Shown: in pieces, positions 10,037-20,716 of the stretch
How positions within the stretch are numbered: the first letter of the stretch is position 1
Layout: the number at the start of each line of letters is the position of its first letter
NCBI RefSeq assembly: GCF_023715365.1
Contig: NZ_JAMBNZ010000009.1
Location: forward strand, 1 to 64,000
Source of the DNA: Georgenia satyanarayanai
Lineage (GTDB): Bacteria > Actinomycetota > Actinomycetes > Actinomycetales > Actinomycetaceae
DNA length: 64,000 nt
Direction: 5' to 3'
Notes under the pieces: generated by a model
Seen by the model: the letters and a program-made list of their open reading frames with translations, nothing else
Told to the model about the DNA's origin: nothing
Database searches by the model: none
Position numbers and translations under genes: made by a program

Positions 10037-10084
10037 TTGTTTGCCGCTCTGCCGCACCACCACCGAGGTACCAGGAGGGTCATC

Positions 10085-11932
10085 ATGGCCAAGGGACCAG
10101 TCCCCGCGCCGCCGCGCACCACGCCGCAGCCGTCGGTGCCGAGCGTCGTCGCGGCGTCGTCCGCGCCCGTCGGGCAGATCCGCGAGGAGGTCAACGGAGC
10201 CACGAGCATCGTCCGCTCCCTCGAGGAGGTCGGTACGGAGGTCATCTTCGGCATCCCCGGTGGCGCGATCCTGCCCACCTACGACCCGCTCTTCGACTCG
10301 AAGCGGCTGCGCCACATCCTCGTGCGCCACGAGCAGGGGGCGGGGCACGCCGCCACCGGCTACGCCGTCGCCACCGGGAAGGTCGGCGTCTGCATGGCGA
10401 CGTCCGGCCCCGGCGCGACGAACCTCATCACCGCGCTGGCCGACGCCAACATGGACTCGGTGCCGATCGTCGCCATCACCGGCCAGGTGGGGGCCTCCGC
10501 GATCGGCACCGACGCCTTCCAGGAGGCGGACATCGTCGGGGCCACGATGCCGCTGACCAAGCACTCCTTCCTCGTCACCGACCCGGACGAGATCCCCGCC
10601 CGCATCGCCGAGGCGTTCCACATCGCCTCGACCGGCCGCCCGGGCCCGGTGCTCGTCGACATCGCCAAGAGCGCCCAGCAGGCACCCACCACCTTCGCGT
10701 GGCCGCAGGAGCTCGACCTGCCCGGCTACCGGCCCTCGGTCAAGCCCCACTCCCGCCAGGTGCGGGAGGCCGCGCGTCTGCTGGCCACCTCCCGGCGGGC
10801 GGTGCTCTACGTCGGTGGCGGCGTCATCCACGCCCAGGCCTCGGCGGCGCTGCGCCGGCTCGCCGACCTGTCCGGCGCCCCCGTCGTGACGACGCTGATG
10901 GCTCGCGGCGCGCTGCCCGACTCCCACCCGCAGCACCTGGGCATGCCCGGGATGCACGGCTCGGTGGCGGCGGTCTCCGCGCTCCAGCAGGCCGACCTCC
11001 TCGTCACCCTGGGGGCCCGGTTCGACGATCGGGTCACCGGTCAGCTCTCCTCCTTCGCGCCCAAGGCGACGATCATCCACGCCGACATCGATCCGGCGGA
11101 GATCTCCAAGAACCGGCACGCGGACGTCCCGATCGTCGGCGACCTCGCCGACACCATCCCCGACCTCGTCACCGAGCTCGCCGCCGCCCACGAGCAGTTC
11201 GGCAAGCCGGACATCGAGGCCTGGTGGCAGCGCCTGGACGAGCTGCGTGAGACCTACCCGCTGGGCTGGACGCCGACCGCCGACGGCCTCGTCGCCCCTC
11301 AGCACGTCATCAGCCGGATCGGGGAGATCTCCGGACCCGAGTCGATCTACGCCTCGGGTGTGGGGCAGCACCAGATGTGGGCCGCGCAGTTCATCCGCTA
11401 CGAGAACCCGCGCACCTGGCTCAACTCCGGAGGTCTGGGCACCATGGGCTACGCCGTGCCCGCCGCCATGGGGGCGAAGGTCGGCATGCCGGACAGCACG
11501 GTGTGGGCGATCGATGGCGACGGATGCTTCCAGATGACCAACCAGGAGCTGGCCACCTGCGCCCTCGAGGGCATCCCGATCAAGGTGGCGGTCATCAACA
11601 ACTCCTCGCTGGGCATGGTGCGCCAGTGGCAGACCCTCTTCTACGACGGCCGCTACTCCAACACCGACCTCAACACCGGCCACGAGACGGCGCGCATCCC
11701 CGACTTCGTCAAGCTCGCCGAGGCCTACGGCTGCGTGGGCCTGCGAGCCGAGACCGTCGGCGAGGTCGACGCGACGATCAAGAAGGCGATGGAGATTGAC
11801 GACCGGCCCGTCGTCGTCGACTTCGTCGTCAGTCGCGACGCCATGGTGTGGCCGATGGTCGCTGCCGGCGTGAGCAACGACGACATCCAGTACGCGCGGG
11901 GAATCACCCCCTCGTGGGACCGCGACGAGTGA
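10085..11932 (+). CDS. ilvB: acetolactate synthase, large subunit
   Basis: A 615-residue TPP enzyme that joins two pyruvates, or pyruvate and 2-oxobutyrate, in the first common step of valine/leucine/isoleucine synthesis. The catalytic glutamate is in [14 protein letters not shown]/core motifs in LGMPGMHG and [11 protein letters not shown], and the TPP site in IDGDGCFQM to [10 protein letters not shown]. The open frame extends upstream, but the ATG at 10085 has a CAGGAGGG site and follows the attenuator. An N-terminal extension of about 35 residues, rich in Pro and Ala, precedes the core. It forms an operon with ilvN (13-bp gap) and ilvC. Confidence 0.96.
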   Translation: MAKGPVPAPPRTTPQPSVPSVVAASSAPVGQIREEVNGATSIVRSLEEVGTEVIFGIPGGAILPTYDPLFDSKRLRHILVRHEQGAGHAATGYAVATGKVGVCMATSGPGATNLITALADANMDSVPIVAITGQVGASAIGTDAFQEADIVGATMPLTKHSFLVTDPDEIPARIAEAFHIASTGRPGPVLVDIAKSAQQAPTTFAWPQELDLPGYRPSVKPHSRQVREAARLLATSRRAVLYVGGGVIHAQASAALRRLADLSGAPVVTTLMARGALPDSHPQHLGMPGMHGSVAAVSALQQADLLVTLGARFDDRVTGQLSSFAPKATIIHADIDPAEISKNRHADVPIVGDLADTIPDLVTELAAAHEQFGKPDIEAWWQRLDELRETYPLGWTPTADGLVAPQHVISRIGEISGPESIYASGVGQHQMWAAQFIRYENPRTWLNSGGLGTMGYAVPAAMGAKVGMPDSTVWAIDGDGCFQMTNQELATCALEGIPIKVAVINNSSLGMVRQWQTLFYDGRYSNTDLNTGHETARIPDFVKLAEAYGCVGLRAETVGEVDATIKKAMEIDDRPVVVDFVVSRDAMVWPMVAAGVSNDDIQYARGITPSWDRDE

Positions 11933-11945
11933 AGCGAGGAAAGCG

Positions 11946-12470
11946 ATGAGTACCCGTCACACCCTCTCGGTGCTGGTGGAGAACAAGCCTGGCGTGCTCA
12001 CCCGCGTCTCCGCGCTGTTCGCCCGCCGCGCCTTCAACATCCACTCCCTCGCCGTCGGCCCGACCGAGCACCCGGAGATCTCCCGGATCACGGTCGTCGT
12101 CGATGCCGCGGAGCTGCCCCTCGAGCAGGTGACCAAGCAGCTGAACAAGCTCATCAACGTCATCAAGATCGTCGAGCTCGAGGCGGAGTCGTCCGTCCAG
12201 CGCGAGCTCCTGCTCGTCAAGGTCCGGGCCGACGACGCCTCGCGCACCGCCGTCCTCCAGGTCGTCGAACTGTTCCGGGCCCACGTCGTCGACGTCGCCC
12301 CGGACGCCGTCACCGTCGAGGCGACCGGCTCGCACTCCAAGCTCCAGGCGCTGCTCACCGCGCTCGAGGCGCACGGCGTCCGCGAGATCGTCCAGTCCGG
12401 CACCGTGGCCATCGGCCGCGGCTCCCGCTCGATGACCGACCGCGCCCTCGAGCGGGTCCGCACCGCCTGA
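11946..12470 (+). CDS. ilvN: acetolactate synthase, small regulatory subunit
   Basis: A 174-residue regulatory subunit. The N-terminal ACT domain is obvious (HTLSVLVENKPGVLTRVSALF, then RRAFNIHSLAVGPTE), and it confers valine feedback inhibition on IlvB. The C-terminal domain, about residues 85-165, completes the family fold. A GAGGAAAG stretch precedes the start. It lies between ilvB and ilvC in one operon. Confidence 0.95.
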   Translation: MSTRHTLSVLVENKPGVLTRVSALFARRAFNIHSLAVGPTEHPEISRITVVVDAAELPLEQVTKQLNKLINVIKIVELEAESSVQRELLLVKVRADDASRTAVLQVVELFRAHVVDVAPDAVTVEATGSHSKLQALLTALEAHGVREIVQSGTVAIGRGSRSMTDRALERVRTA

Positions 12471-12482
12471 CCCCCACACTGA

Positions 12483-13565
<1,083 letters not shown>

Positions 13566-13576
13566 GCTCGCACCTG

Positions 13577-13610
13577 AGGCGCCGGCCGGGAGAGATCCCG
13601 GCCGGCGCCT
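13577..13610. terminator. ilvBNC terminator, bidirectional
   Basis: A perfect 15-bp stem (13577-13591 with 13596-13610) capped by a GAGA tetraloop lies between ilvC and the convergent ScyD-like gene. Confidence 0.88.
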
Positions 13611-13627
13611 CGTGCGTGGACGACCGG

Positions 13628-14740
13628 TCAGTCGCCGTACTTCACCAGCGCGCCCTCACCGAAGGCGCCGGTGACGGCGTACACCGTGTGGCCGGCGACG
13701 GCGACGTCCGCGGGCGAGTCCGCCTCGAAGAGCGTGGTCGCCTCGTTGTGGCCGTGGGGGATGGCTGAGACCCTTCCGCCGAACATCTCTGCGACGATGA
13801 CGGTGCCGTCCGGCGTCACGTCCAGACCCGTCGCGCCGTGCAGGTCACCGGCGACCTCGAAGGTGTGCTCGGCGTCCGGGCTGATCCAGTACACGCTGCT
13901 CAACGGCAGGACCTCCCCGGCGCCCCCGCCCAGCGTGCTGACGTACAGCCCGCCGAGCCAGCCCACCTGGACGTCTGTCGGGACCGACTCGGCGATGAAC
14001 CGCTTGCCGACGATGCAGTTCGGGATGTCGAGCCCGAGCTGCTCCTCCCAGGCGGCCTCGAGCCCGGCGGTGAACGTGATCGTCTTGCCGGGCAGGACAT
14101 CCACCGTCGAGATGTCTCCCGTGCTCTCGTCGACCTTGAGGACCGCGTTGGCGGCCGCGTCGGCGACGTAGATGGTGCCGTCGTGCACCTCGAGCTGGTA
14201 GCCGTGCGACTCGACGATGCCGTGGTAGTTGACGAGCGGGAAGCCCGCCGTCTCCTGGAACGCGGTGAGCTGGTCGAGGCAGGTGCCGCGCGCGTTGGTC
14301 ACGCCGTACCGCTGGGACCGGTCCGGGTTGTTGGCGATCTCGTGGGCCCACAGGTCATCGCTGACGACGGTGCGCTCACTGTCCTTCGTCCTGACGATGT
14401 AGGTGGTGGGCGCCTCGCCGCTGAAGTCGCTCTCGATGTGGTACGTGGCGCCGTCGCTGTAGGTGACGCCGACGAGCTCGGCGGTCTCCGGGCTGCCCGC
14501 GAGGGAGTGGAGGTTGGTCACCGCGCCGTCCCCGTCGACCTTGGACAGCGTGTTGGCGAAGGTCTGGGTGACGTAGATGTCGCCGCCGTCGCCGGCGGCG
14601 ACCGTGAGCGGGCCGATGAGGCCGCCCGTGACCACCTCCGGCTCGGGGGCGTGGTCGTCGGCCCGAGCCGGGACCGTGAGGAGGGAGGCGGCCAGGGCGA
14701 GGATGCCCGCTCCGGCTGTCAGGGTGGATCTCTTGCGCAT
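13628..14740 (-). CDS. secreted ScyD/ScyE-like beta-propeller protein
   Basis: A 370-residue exported protein with a Sec signal peptide (charged MRKRS, hydrophobic stretch, cleavage near VPARA). The mature part repeats strand blocks such as IYVTQTFANTLSKVD, IYVADAAANAVLKVD and GLYVSTLGGGAGEVLP, the pattern of NHL/SMP-30-like propellers grouped as the ScyD/ScyE family. The name comes from cyanobacterial scytonemin clusters; homologues in actinobacteria have no known function. No catalytic residues could be assigned. It lies alone between ilvBNC and the DUF4870 gene. A stretch of about 200 bp to its right holds no gene. Confidence 0.75.
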   Translation of the reverse strand: MRKRSTLTAGAGILALAASLLTVPARADDHAPEPEVVTGGLIGPLTVAAGDGGDIYVTQTFANTLSKVDGDGAVTNLHSLAGSPETAELVGVTYSDGATYHIESDFSGEAPTTYIVRTKDSERTVVSDDLWAHEIANNPDRSQRYGVTNARGTCLDQLTAFQETAGFPLVNYHGIVESHGYQLEVHDGTIYVADAAANAVLKVDESTGDISTVDVLPGKTITFTAGLEAAWEEQLGLDIPNCIVGKRFIAESVPTDVQVGWLGGLYVSTLGGGAGEVLPLSSVYWISPDAEHTFEVAGDLHGATGLDVTPDGTVIVAEMFGGRVSAIPHGHNEATTLFEADSPADVAVAGHTVYAVTGAFGEGALVKYGD

Positions 14741-14937
14741 GGCTTCTCCAGGCGTGAGGGAGGACGACCGTCCCTGGCTGGGACGACCGGTACCCGAGAG
14801 CGCGGAGACGGGCTTCTCGGGCCCGCCTCGCCCTCCCGTCTTCGCCGGGACAGCGCGAGGCTATGCCCGCGTATCGAGCGGTGGACAGGGTGACGAGGGA
14901 GGATTTCCGCGAAGCACCCTCCTTCACCCTTCGGCGC

Positions 14938-15489
14938 TCAGCGCAGGATCGGCACCTGGAACGGGTAGCGGTAGACCTCGCCGCGGTTGGCGGCGATCGC
15001 GCCCTTGATCGACAGCACGAGCTGGGCGATGGAGGCGACGGCCCACAGGATGACCGCGACCGGCAGGAGGAAGATCGTGGCGGCGCAGATCCAGCCGGCG
15101 GCGTTGGCGACCCACACGGTGACGTTGAAGTTGAAGGCGCTCGCGGCCGCGTTCCGCACCAGGGGTCCGCGGTCGCGCCAGACGAACCACACGATGAGCG
15201 GCGCGAGGAAGCTGAGGAGACCGGCGCTGAGGACGATGCCGATGAACGGGGACAGGTGCGCGACGACGGCGATCGTGCGGTCGTCGTTCGAGGCGTCGGG
15301 CCGCTGCCCGTACGGCGGGTAGCCGTAGGGCTGCTGCCCGGGGTGCGGGTAGCCGCCCTGCGGGCCACCGTAGGGCTGCTCGGCGTAGGGCTGTCCCTGG
15401 GACGAGTACCCGGCACCCTGCCACGGCTGTCCACCCGAGGGCGGCGGCTCGCTCTGGTCGCGGAAGTCGTCCGGAGGCGTGGTGGACAT
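14938..15489 (-). CDS. DUF4870 domain membrane protein
   Basis: A 183-residue protein. The first 75 or so residues are Pro/Gly/Tyr/Gln-rich and repetitive (GGPQGGYPHPGQQPYGYP), and the rest is a DUF4870 domain with hydrophobic spans near 85-108, 125-160 and 150-172. AAGGAG precedes the start. The domain is common in actinobacteria but its function is unknown; the low-complexity N-terminus is probably cytosolic. Confidence 0.78.
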   Translation of the reverse strand: MSTTPPDDFRDQSEPPPSGGQPWQGAGYSSQGQPYAEQPYGGPQGGYPHPGQQPYGYPPYGQRPDASNDDRTIAVVAHLSPFIGIVLSAGLLSFLAPLIVWFVWRDRGPLVRNAAASAFNFNVTVWVANAAGWICAATIFLLPVAVILWAVASIAQLVLSIKGAIAANRGEVYRYPFQVPILR

Positions 15490-15575
15490 GGTGCTCCTTC
15501 GTCGGCACGGTGTGCTCGGGCCCAGCGTACGGGCGCGCCGGCGCCGCTGTCCTCACTGCCTGGCACACTCGCCCC

Positions 15576-16169
15576 ATGACGTGGAGCGAGGACACCGACG
15601 GCAGCACCGAGCACGAGCCGGGGACGGCGGAGGCGCGGGACGCCGCCGTCGCCGCCTACTGGGCGACGGCTCGCAAGAGGGCCGGCCTCACCCGGCTCGA
15701 CGTCGTCGTCGGGCAGCAGGCGATCGGATCGGTGCAGCCGCCCGCGTGGTCCTTCGGCTCCGATCCTCGCGAGGCCGACTCCCTGCTCGGCCTGGTGCTC
15801 AGCGGCCGGAAGACCGGGACCTCGAGCGCGGCCCAGCCCTACGCCGTACGCGGCGAGTCGGTGCCGCGGCCGGGTGACCTCTCGATCATCCTCGACGGTT
15901 CGGGCCGCCCGCGCGCGCTCATCGTCACGACGGCGATCGAGGTCGTCCCGTACTCCGTGGTCGACGCCGCGCACGCCACGGCCGAGGGGGAGGGGGACCT
16001 GTCGCTCGAGCACTGGCGGGCCGTCCACGCGCCCTTCTTCGCCGCGGAGCTCGCGGAGGTGGGACTGAGCTTCGACGACGACAGCGAGGTCGTCCTCGAG
16101 CGCTTCCGGCTCCTCGACCCGAAACGACACACACAGGGAGCGAACGAGCGGGAGCCGGTCCTCACCTGA
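15576..16169 (+). CDS. ASCH domain protein
   Basis: A 197-residue soluble protein. Residues 70-150 match the ASCH (PUA-like) fold, with LLGLVLSGRKTGTSSA, VPRPGDLSIILDGSG and an ALIVTTAIEVVPY strand. Members of this family bind RNA or hydrolyse modified nucleosides such as acetylcytidine. The ATG at 15576 is preceded by CACACT and a six-base gap, so it may be leaderless. It is convergent with the thioester-protein gene. The specific substrate cannot be told. Confidence 0.8.
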   Translation: MTWSEDTDGSTEHEPGTAEARDAAVAAYWATARKRAGLTRLDVVVGQQAIGSVQPPAWSFGSDPREADSLLGLVLSGRKTGTSSAAQPYAVRGESVPRPGDLSIILDGSGRPRALIVTTAIEVVPYSVVDAAHATAEGEGDLSLEHWRAVHAPFFAAELAEVGLSFDDDSEVVLERFRLLDPKRHTQGANEREPVLT

Positions 16170-16195
16170 GGCAACCGCCCTCGCGCCGGGAACGC

Positions 16196-16230
16196 CGCAG
16201 GGTGCCCGGCCGGTGGCCGGGCACCCTGCG
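16196..16230. terminator. bidirectional terminator, ASCH gene and thioester protein gene
   Basis: A perfect 16-bp stem (16196-16211 with 16215-16230) with a GGT loop lies between two convergent genes. Confidence 0.88.
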
Positions 16231-16244
16231 TGCCTGCTCAGTGC

Positions 16245-17894
16245 CTACAGGGAGAGCGAGCGGCGACGGATCACCGCTGCGGCCCCACCGAGGAGGAGTG
16301 CGCCCGCCACGGCGAGCGGCATGATCGCGTTCGCGCCGGTGCTGGGCAGCCGCCCCGCGGGCGGAGCCCCGGGGGTCTGCTCACCGGCGACTGCGCAGCC
16401 GGGCTCGGTGAGCTCGACGGTGGTCATCGCGCGAGTGCCGTCGTCGTTGAGGGTCCAGCCCTCGGCCGCGGTGAGGGTGTAGCCCTCCTGGGCGGTCGCG
16501 GTCACCTGGACCGTGCGGCCGGCCTGGACGTGGCCCTCGACGGAGTAGTCCACGCCCTCGGTCGTGGCTGGGATGATCGACGGGGTGGTGGTGTCCCCCT
16601 CGCCCGTGCAGATCCCCTGCGTCACCTCGGGCATCACGGGAGCCACGGGAACATCGGGCAGGGGCACGGATGCGCAGTCGACCTCCGCAAGCTCGATGGT
16701 GGTCATCGCGCGAGTGCCGTCCTCGGAGACGGTCCAGCCCTCGGCCGCGGTGAGGGTGTAGCCCTTCTGGGCGGTCGCGGTCACCTGGACCGTGCCGCCG
16801 GCCTGGACCTCACCCTCGAAGGAGTAGTCCACGCCCTCGGTGGTGGCCGGGGTGATCGACGGGGTCGTGGTGTCCCCCTCCTCCGTGCAGACGGCCTGCG
16901 TCACCTCGGGCATGACAGGGGCGACCAGCCGATCGTCTGACAGGGCGCCCCAGGACAGCGTCGCCCTCGCGTCCGCGCCACTGGCCGCGTCGACGAGGAT
17001 GATGGTCTGCGCGTGGCCGGCAGCGCTACCGCCGGCGGCCGGGACCTTGAGGATGGACCCCGTGACTCCCGATGCGGTTGCCGTCGCCTCGATCGTGGCC
17101 GAACCGGCCGCGGACTCCTCACGCGCGTCGAGGTAGAGCTGGTCATCGTTGTGCACGGAGCTCAGCTCGATCTCCATGCCGTCGGCGTCGACGACCGGCA
17201 GGGCGGGGTCGACTGTGACCGTGACCGAGTCGCGGTTGGTGGTGACCGTCACGGGGCCCACCAGGGTGCCGGCGTGCTGCTGCTCCGTCGTCGTCGTGAG
17301 GGTGACCTCGGCGCGGCTGTCGTTCTCGGGGAGCCCGACGTTGGCCTCGCCAAGAAGGTGCTCACGCACGGTGCGTGCGTCGGCGCTCAGCTCCGCGTCG
17401 ACGCCGTCCGTCAGCTTCCAGACCGCGTACTGCGTGCCAGCGACGGCCTCGCTGACGGTCAGGTCGGGCACCCCGACGGCCTGGCCGAGCTGCTCCAGGG
17501 TGAGCGTCGGGTAGCTGTTCGTGATGATCCACGCGATCTTCTCCCGCACATCCAGAGACGTGCTGAAGGCGTTGTCGCCCGGGAACTCGCTCCACCCGGC
17601 GCGCTCCGCCGGAGTGTCGTAACGGGCAGCGACGTTGTACTCGATGCAGTACGCCCACAGGTCGGGCACTCCGGTGGTCCGGCTGCCCTCGCTGGTGAAG
17701 ATCGGGAACAGGCTCGCGATGCCCTCGCCCCTCTGCGCCTGGCTCCTGTCGCCGATGTGGACGTAGTCGTCCGTGTCCGTGTCCGCGTACGCCGCGACAG
17801 GCACCACCGTCATCATCGCCACGATCGCCGCGATGCCGAGTGCGAACCACCGCGCCACCGCGTTCGCGGGTCGTGGTCTCAAGCCGTGCTGCAT
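16245..17894 (-). CDS. thioester-domain LPxTG surface protein
   Basis: A 549-residue wall-anchored protein. The signal peptide ends near VAAYA (residue 37). A thioester domain follows, with the pair predicted to cross-link through an internal bond: C83 in [10 protein letters not shown] and Q155 in AGTQYAVWK. Such domains attach covalently to host or surface targets in Gram-positive adhesins. Then come an Ig-like linker, two near-identical repeats of about 75 residues with conserved cysteines, and the LPSTG sorting signal with an RRRS tail. The ATG at 17894 was chosen because the signal peptide starts there; longer frames lack one. Target and partner are unknown. Confidence 0.82.
   Translation of the reverse strand: MQHGLRPRPANAVARWFALGIAAIVAMMTVVPVAAYADTDTDDYVHIGDRSQAQRGEGIASLFPIFTSEGSRTTGVPDLWAYCIEYNVAARYDTPAERAGWSEFPGDNAFSTSLDVREKIAWIITNSYPTLTLEQLGQAVGVPDLTVSEAVAGTQYAVWKLTDGVDAELSADARTVREHLLGEANVGLPENDSRAEVTLTTTTEQQHAGTLVGPVTVTTNRDSVTVTVDPALPVVDADGMEIELSSVHNDDQLYLDAREESAAGSATIEATATASGVTGSILKVPAAGGSAAGHAQTIILVDAASGADARATLSWGALSDDRLVAPVMPEVTQAVCTEEGDTTTPSITPATTEGVDYSFEGEVQAGGTVQVTATAQKGYTLTAAEGWTVSEDGTRAMTTIELAEVDCASVPLPDVPVAPVMPEVTQGICTGEGDTTTPSIIPATTEGVDYSVEGHVQAGRTVQVTATAQEGYTLTAAEGWTLNDDGTRAMTTVELTEPGCAVAGEQTPGAPPAGRLPSTGANAIMPLAVAGALLLGGAAAVIRRRSLSL
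16411..16925 (-). repeat. two direct repeats of about 235 bp inside the thioester protein gene
   Basis: Units at 16411-16645 and 16690-16925 are nearly identical at base level, including long unbroken matches. Each encodes one C-terminal repeat domain (VMPEVTQ ... TLTAAEGW ... TRAMTT). The similarity suggests recent duplication or ongoing homogenisation, so copy number may vary among strains. Confidence 0.85.
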
Positions 17895-18116
17895 GGAAGG
17901 CCCTGCTTTCAAGTCGGTATGGAGGGCCGGACAGCACTGTCCGGTGCGTCGCCAGACCGGACGGTACCTGCAGGCTCCAGGTCGTGCCCGTCGAAAGTAG
18001 GGTCCCTTGGCTGTGCGAAAGGACGGTGCCGTCACCCCGCGTGGGGGAACCGGAGACTCCGCTCACGTGGTGAGACGCGCGTCCCGACACGTGGACGGTT
18101 CTCTACGATGACCCGC

Positions 18117-19169
18117 ATGACGCGCAGCATCGACCTCGCAGTGATCGCCGGGGACGGGATCGGTCAGGAAGTCGTCGCCGAGGGGCTCAAGGTCCTCGAC
18201 GCGGCACTGACGGACGTCACCGTCCGCACGACCCCCTACGACCTCGGCGCCGCCCGCTGGCACCGGACCGGCGAGACCCTCACCGACGAGGACCTCGCTG
18301 CCATTCGCCAGCACGACGCCATCCTGCTCGGCGCCGTCGGGGACCCGGGTGTGCCGAGCGGTGTCCTGGAGCGTGGGCTGCTGCTCCGCCTGCGCTTCGA
18401 GCTCGACCACTACGTCAACCTGCGCCCCTCGAAGCTCTTCCCCGGTGTGTCCACGCCCCTGGCCGAGCCCGGCGACATCGACTTCGTCGTCGTCCGCGAG
18501 GGCACGGAGGGGCCCTACGTCGGCAACGGCGGGGCCATCCGTGTCGGCACGCCGCACGAGGTGGCCAACGAGGTGAGCGTCAACACCGCCTTCGGCGTCG
18601 AGCGCGTCGTGCGAGACGCCTTCGCCCGCGCCGCGGCACGGCCCCGCAAGAAGCTCACCCTCGTCCACAAGCACAACGTCCTCGTCCACGCCGGCCACCT
18701 GTGGCGACGGACGGTCGAGCGCGTCAACGCCGAGTTCCCCGACGTCACCGTGGACTACCTCCACGTCGACGCCGCGATGATCTTCCTCGTCACCGAACCC
18801 GCACGCTTCGACGTCATCGTCACCGACAACCTTTTCGGCGACATCGTCACCGACCTCGCCGCGGCCGTCACCGGCGGTATCGGCCTGGCCGCGTCCGGCA
18901 ACGTCAACCCCGACGGCACCGCACCGAGCATGTTCGAGCCCGTCCACGGCTCCGCGCCGGACATCGCCGGCCAGGGCAAGGCCGACCCGACCGCCACCGT
19001 GCTCTCGGTCGCGCTCCTGCTCGAGCACCTCGGCCACGGCGACGCCGCGGCCCGTGTTGAGCGCGCCGTCGCCGCTGACATCGCCGCCCGGGGAACGACC
19101 CCCCGCACGACGAGCGAGGTCGGCGACGCGCTCGCGGCCGGCGTCGCCGAGGCACAGCCCGTCCCCTGA
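18117..19169 (+). CDS. leuB: 3-isopropylmalate dehydrogenase
   Basis: A 350-residue NAD-dependent beta-decarboxylating dehydrogenase of leucine synthesis. Motifs include [60 protein letters not shown] and the NAD-binding [15 protein letters not shown]. The GIGQEV and REGTEG forms match actinobacterial LeuB rather than E. coli. The start is either ATG 18108 or ATG 18117. The latter is preferred because a TACGAT box lies seven bases before it (leaderless geometry) and it starts directly at [11 protein letters not shown]. No leuA or leuCD is nearby. Confidence 0.93.
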   Translation: MTRSIDLAVIAGDGIGQEVVAEGLKVLDAALTDVTVRTTPYDLGAARWHRTGETLTDEDLAAIRQHDAILLGAVGDPGVPSGVLERGLLLRLRFELDHYVNLRPSKLFPGVSTPLAEPGDIDFVVVREGTEGPYVGNGGAIRVGTPHEVANEVSVNTAFGVERVVRDAFARAAARPRKKLTLVHKHNVLVHAGHLWRRTVERVNAEFPDVTVDYLHVDAAMIFLVTEPARFDVIVTDNLFGDIVTDLAAAVTGGIGLAASGNVNPDGTAPSMFEPVHGSAPDIAGQGKADPTATVLSVALLLEHLGHGDAAARVERAVAADIAARGTTPRTTSEVGDALAAGVAEAQPVP

Positions 19170-19179
19170 CGGCGGTCCG

Positions 19180-19210
19180 CGCCGGGAACCGGCGATCCCG
19201 GTTCCCGGCG
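19180..19210 (+). terminator. leuB terminator
   Basis: A perfect 13-bp stem (19180-19192 with 19198-19210) with a five-base loop starts ten bases after the leuB stop. Confidence 0.82.
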
Positions 19211-19299
19211 ACGCGCTCCCCGGCGCTACCCTCGAGTACCCCTGCACGCACCAGCACCCGCCGTGGGGCGGATGACCGAAGGACCGCTGGAGGCCCGCC

Positions 19300-20394
19300 A
19301 TGACCACTGCACCTGCCGAGTTCGCGATCGTGCCCAGCTCGCGGCCGCGGACGACGGCCGAGCGCGCGGCCGCCCTGGACCGGTTGAGCTTCGGTGTGGA
19401 GTTCACCGACCACATGGCCAGGGCGACGTGGACGGTCGACGGCGGGTGGCACGGGCACCGGGTCGAGGGATTCGCCCCGCTCGAGCTCTCCCCGGCCGCC
19501 TCGGTCTTCCACTACGGCCAGGAGATCTTCGAGGGCCTCAAGGCCTACCGGCACGCCGACGGCTCGGCCTGGGCCTTCCGCCCCGAGGCCAACGCCCGGC
19601 GCTTCCAGGCCTCCGCGCGGCGCCTGGCGATGCCCGAGCTGCCGGTCGGGGACTTCCTCGCCTCCATCCGCGCCCTCGTGGAGACCGACCTCGAGTGGGT
19701 GCCGGCGGCCGCCGGCGCGAGCCTCTACCTGCGCCCCTTCATGGTCGCGACCGAGCCCTTCCTCGGGGTGCGGCCCTCGCACCGCTACGAGTACCTCGTG
19801 ATCGCCTCCCCGGTGGGCCCCTACTTCGTCAACGGCTTCCAGCCGGTCTCGATCTGGGTGGCCGAGGACTACCACCGCGCCGGCCCCGGTGGGACCGGCA
19901 ACGCGAAGTTCGGCGGGAACTACGCCGCGAGCCTGCTGCCGCAGCAGATCGCCTACGCCCGCGGCTTCGACCAGGTGTGCTTCCTCGACGCCGGCACCGG
20001 GACCAACCTCGAGGAGCTCGGGGGCATGAACGTCTTCGTCGTCGGCGCCGACGGCGTCGTGCGCACCCCCGCCCTCACCGGCACCATCCTCGAGGGCGTC
20101 ACGCGCGCGTCGATCCTCACGCTGCTCGCCGACCAGGGCAACCCGGTCGAGGAGTGCGACATCCCGCTCAAGGGGCTGCTCGCCGGCATTCGCGACGGCT
20201 CGGTCAGCGAGGTCTTCGCCTGCGGGACCGCCGCGGTCATCACCCCCATCGGGCGGCTGGCGGGGGAGTCCTTTGACATCACCGTCGCCGACGGCGCGGC
20301 GGGCCCGGTCACCGAGCGCCTGTTCACCCAGCTCACCGACATCCAGTTCGGTCACGCGCCCGACCCCCACGGCTGGATGCAGCCCCTCGCCTGA
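19300..20394 (+). CDS. ilvE: branched-chain amino-acid aminotransferase
   Basis: A 364-residue class IV (fold IV) PLP transaminase, the last step in valine, leucine and isoleucine synthesis. The PLP lysine is K203 in GTGNAKFGGNYAASL. Other markers are VFHYGQEIFEGLKAYR, YLRPFMVATEPFLGV, FLDAGTGTNLEELGGMN and FACGTAAVITPIG. CTGGAGG precedes the ATG. It is separated from leuB by a terminator and from cimA by the cimA leader region. Confidence 0.95.
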   Translation: MTTAPAEFAIVPSSRPRTTAERAAALDRLSFGVEFTDHMARATWTVDGGWHGHRVEGFAPLELSPAASVFHYGQEIFEGLKAYRHADGSAWAFRPEANARRFQASARRLAMPELPVGDFLASIRALVETDLEWVPAAAGASLYLRPFMVATEPFLGVRPSHRYEYLVIASPVGPYFVNGFQPVSIWVAEDYHRAGPGGTGNAKFGGNYAASLLPQQIAYARGFDQVCFLDAGTGTNLEELGGMNVFVVGADGVVRTPALTGTILEGVTRASILTLLADQGNPVEECDIPLKGLLAGIRDGSVSEVFACGTAAVITPIGRLAGESFDITVADGAAGPVTERLFTQLTDIQFGHAPDPHGWMQPLA

Positions 20395-20411
20395 CCCCGC
20401 CCCCCTCTCCT

Positions 20412-20472
20412 CATATGCGGGAATAATGCGGCCGCGGCGCCGGCCGGACGGTGAAAATCCCGCATATGCGGG
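20412..20472. repeat. CATATG-type inverted repeat after ilvE
   Basis: CATATGCGGGA (20412-20422) is repeated inverted as TCCCGCATATG (20458-20468), and the right arm extends into a perfect 14-bp palindrome, CCCGCATATGCGGG (20459-20472). The same palindrome builds the hairpin at 42801-42865. It probably acts as the ilvE terminator. The rest of 20395-20540 shows only a G-run near 20485. Confidence 0.7.
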
Positions 20473-20540
20473 GTTCGGGGGAGGCGGGGGGGGGTGGACG
20501 GGTGGTACGGATCACTCTCCGCGTGTGGCATCATGACCTC

Positions 20541-20567
20541 ATGCAGTTCCGGCTCATTATCGGCTAG
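20541..20567 (+). CDS. cimA leader peptide (8 residues)
   Basis: A minimal ORF, MQFRLIIG, carries Leu-Ile-Ile just before its end. Ile is a final product of the citramalate route, so stalling here would sense isoleucine supply. CATCAT (20529-20534) is six bases before the ATG, and no ribosome site is seen, so it is probably leaderless. A pause stem and terminator follow immediately. The arrangement copies that of the ilvB leader. Function is inferred. Confidence 0.65.
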   Translation: MQFRLIIG

Positions 20568-20623
20568 CGCACGCGGCACCACCCGCCACGTGCGCAACCT
20601 CCCGTACCCCGGGAGGTTTTTTT
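20567..20623 (+). terminator. cimA attenuator
   Basis: A 7-bp stem (20567-20573 with 20589-20595) starts at the leader stop codon and abuts a second hairpin (20596-20603 with 20611-20618) followed by a seven-T run (20617-20623). The second is a textbook intrinsic terminator lying about 90 bases before the cimA start, so transcription must be able to read through it. Confidence 0.75.
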
Positions 20624-20716
20624 GTTGCCGGGGCCACCTGCCCGCGGCGACCGAGACCCGGCACCACCCCCGCCGGGGAGCAGGACTGCGACGGCTGACA
20701 CAGGGAGACCGACACC

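Noticed and set aside
9269-10084. Very long acetolactate synthase beginning at 9269
   Set aside because: The first 272 codons are antisense to qor and cross the leader and terminator; the SD-supported ATG 10085 is the start.
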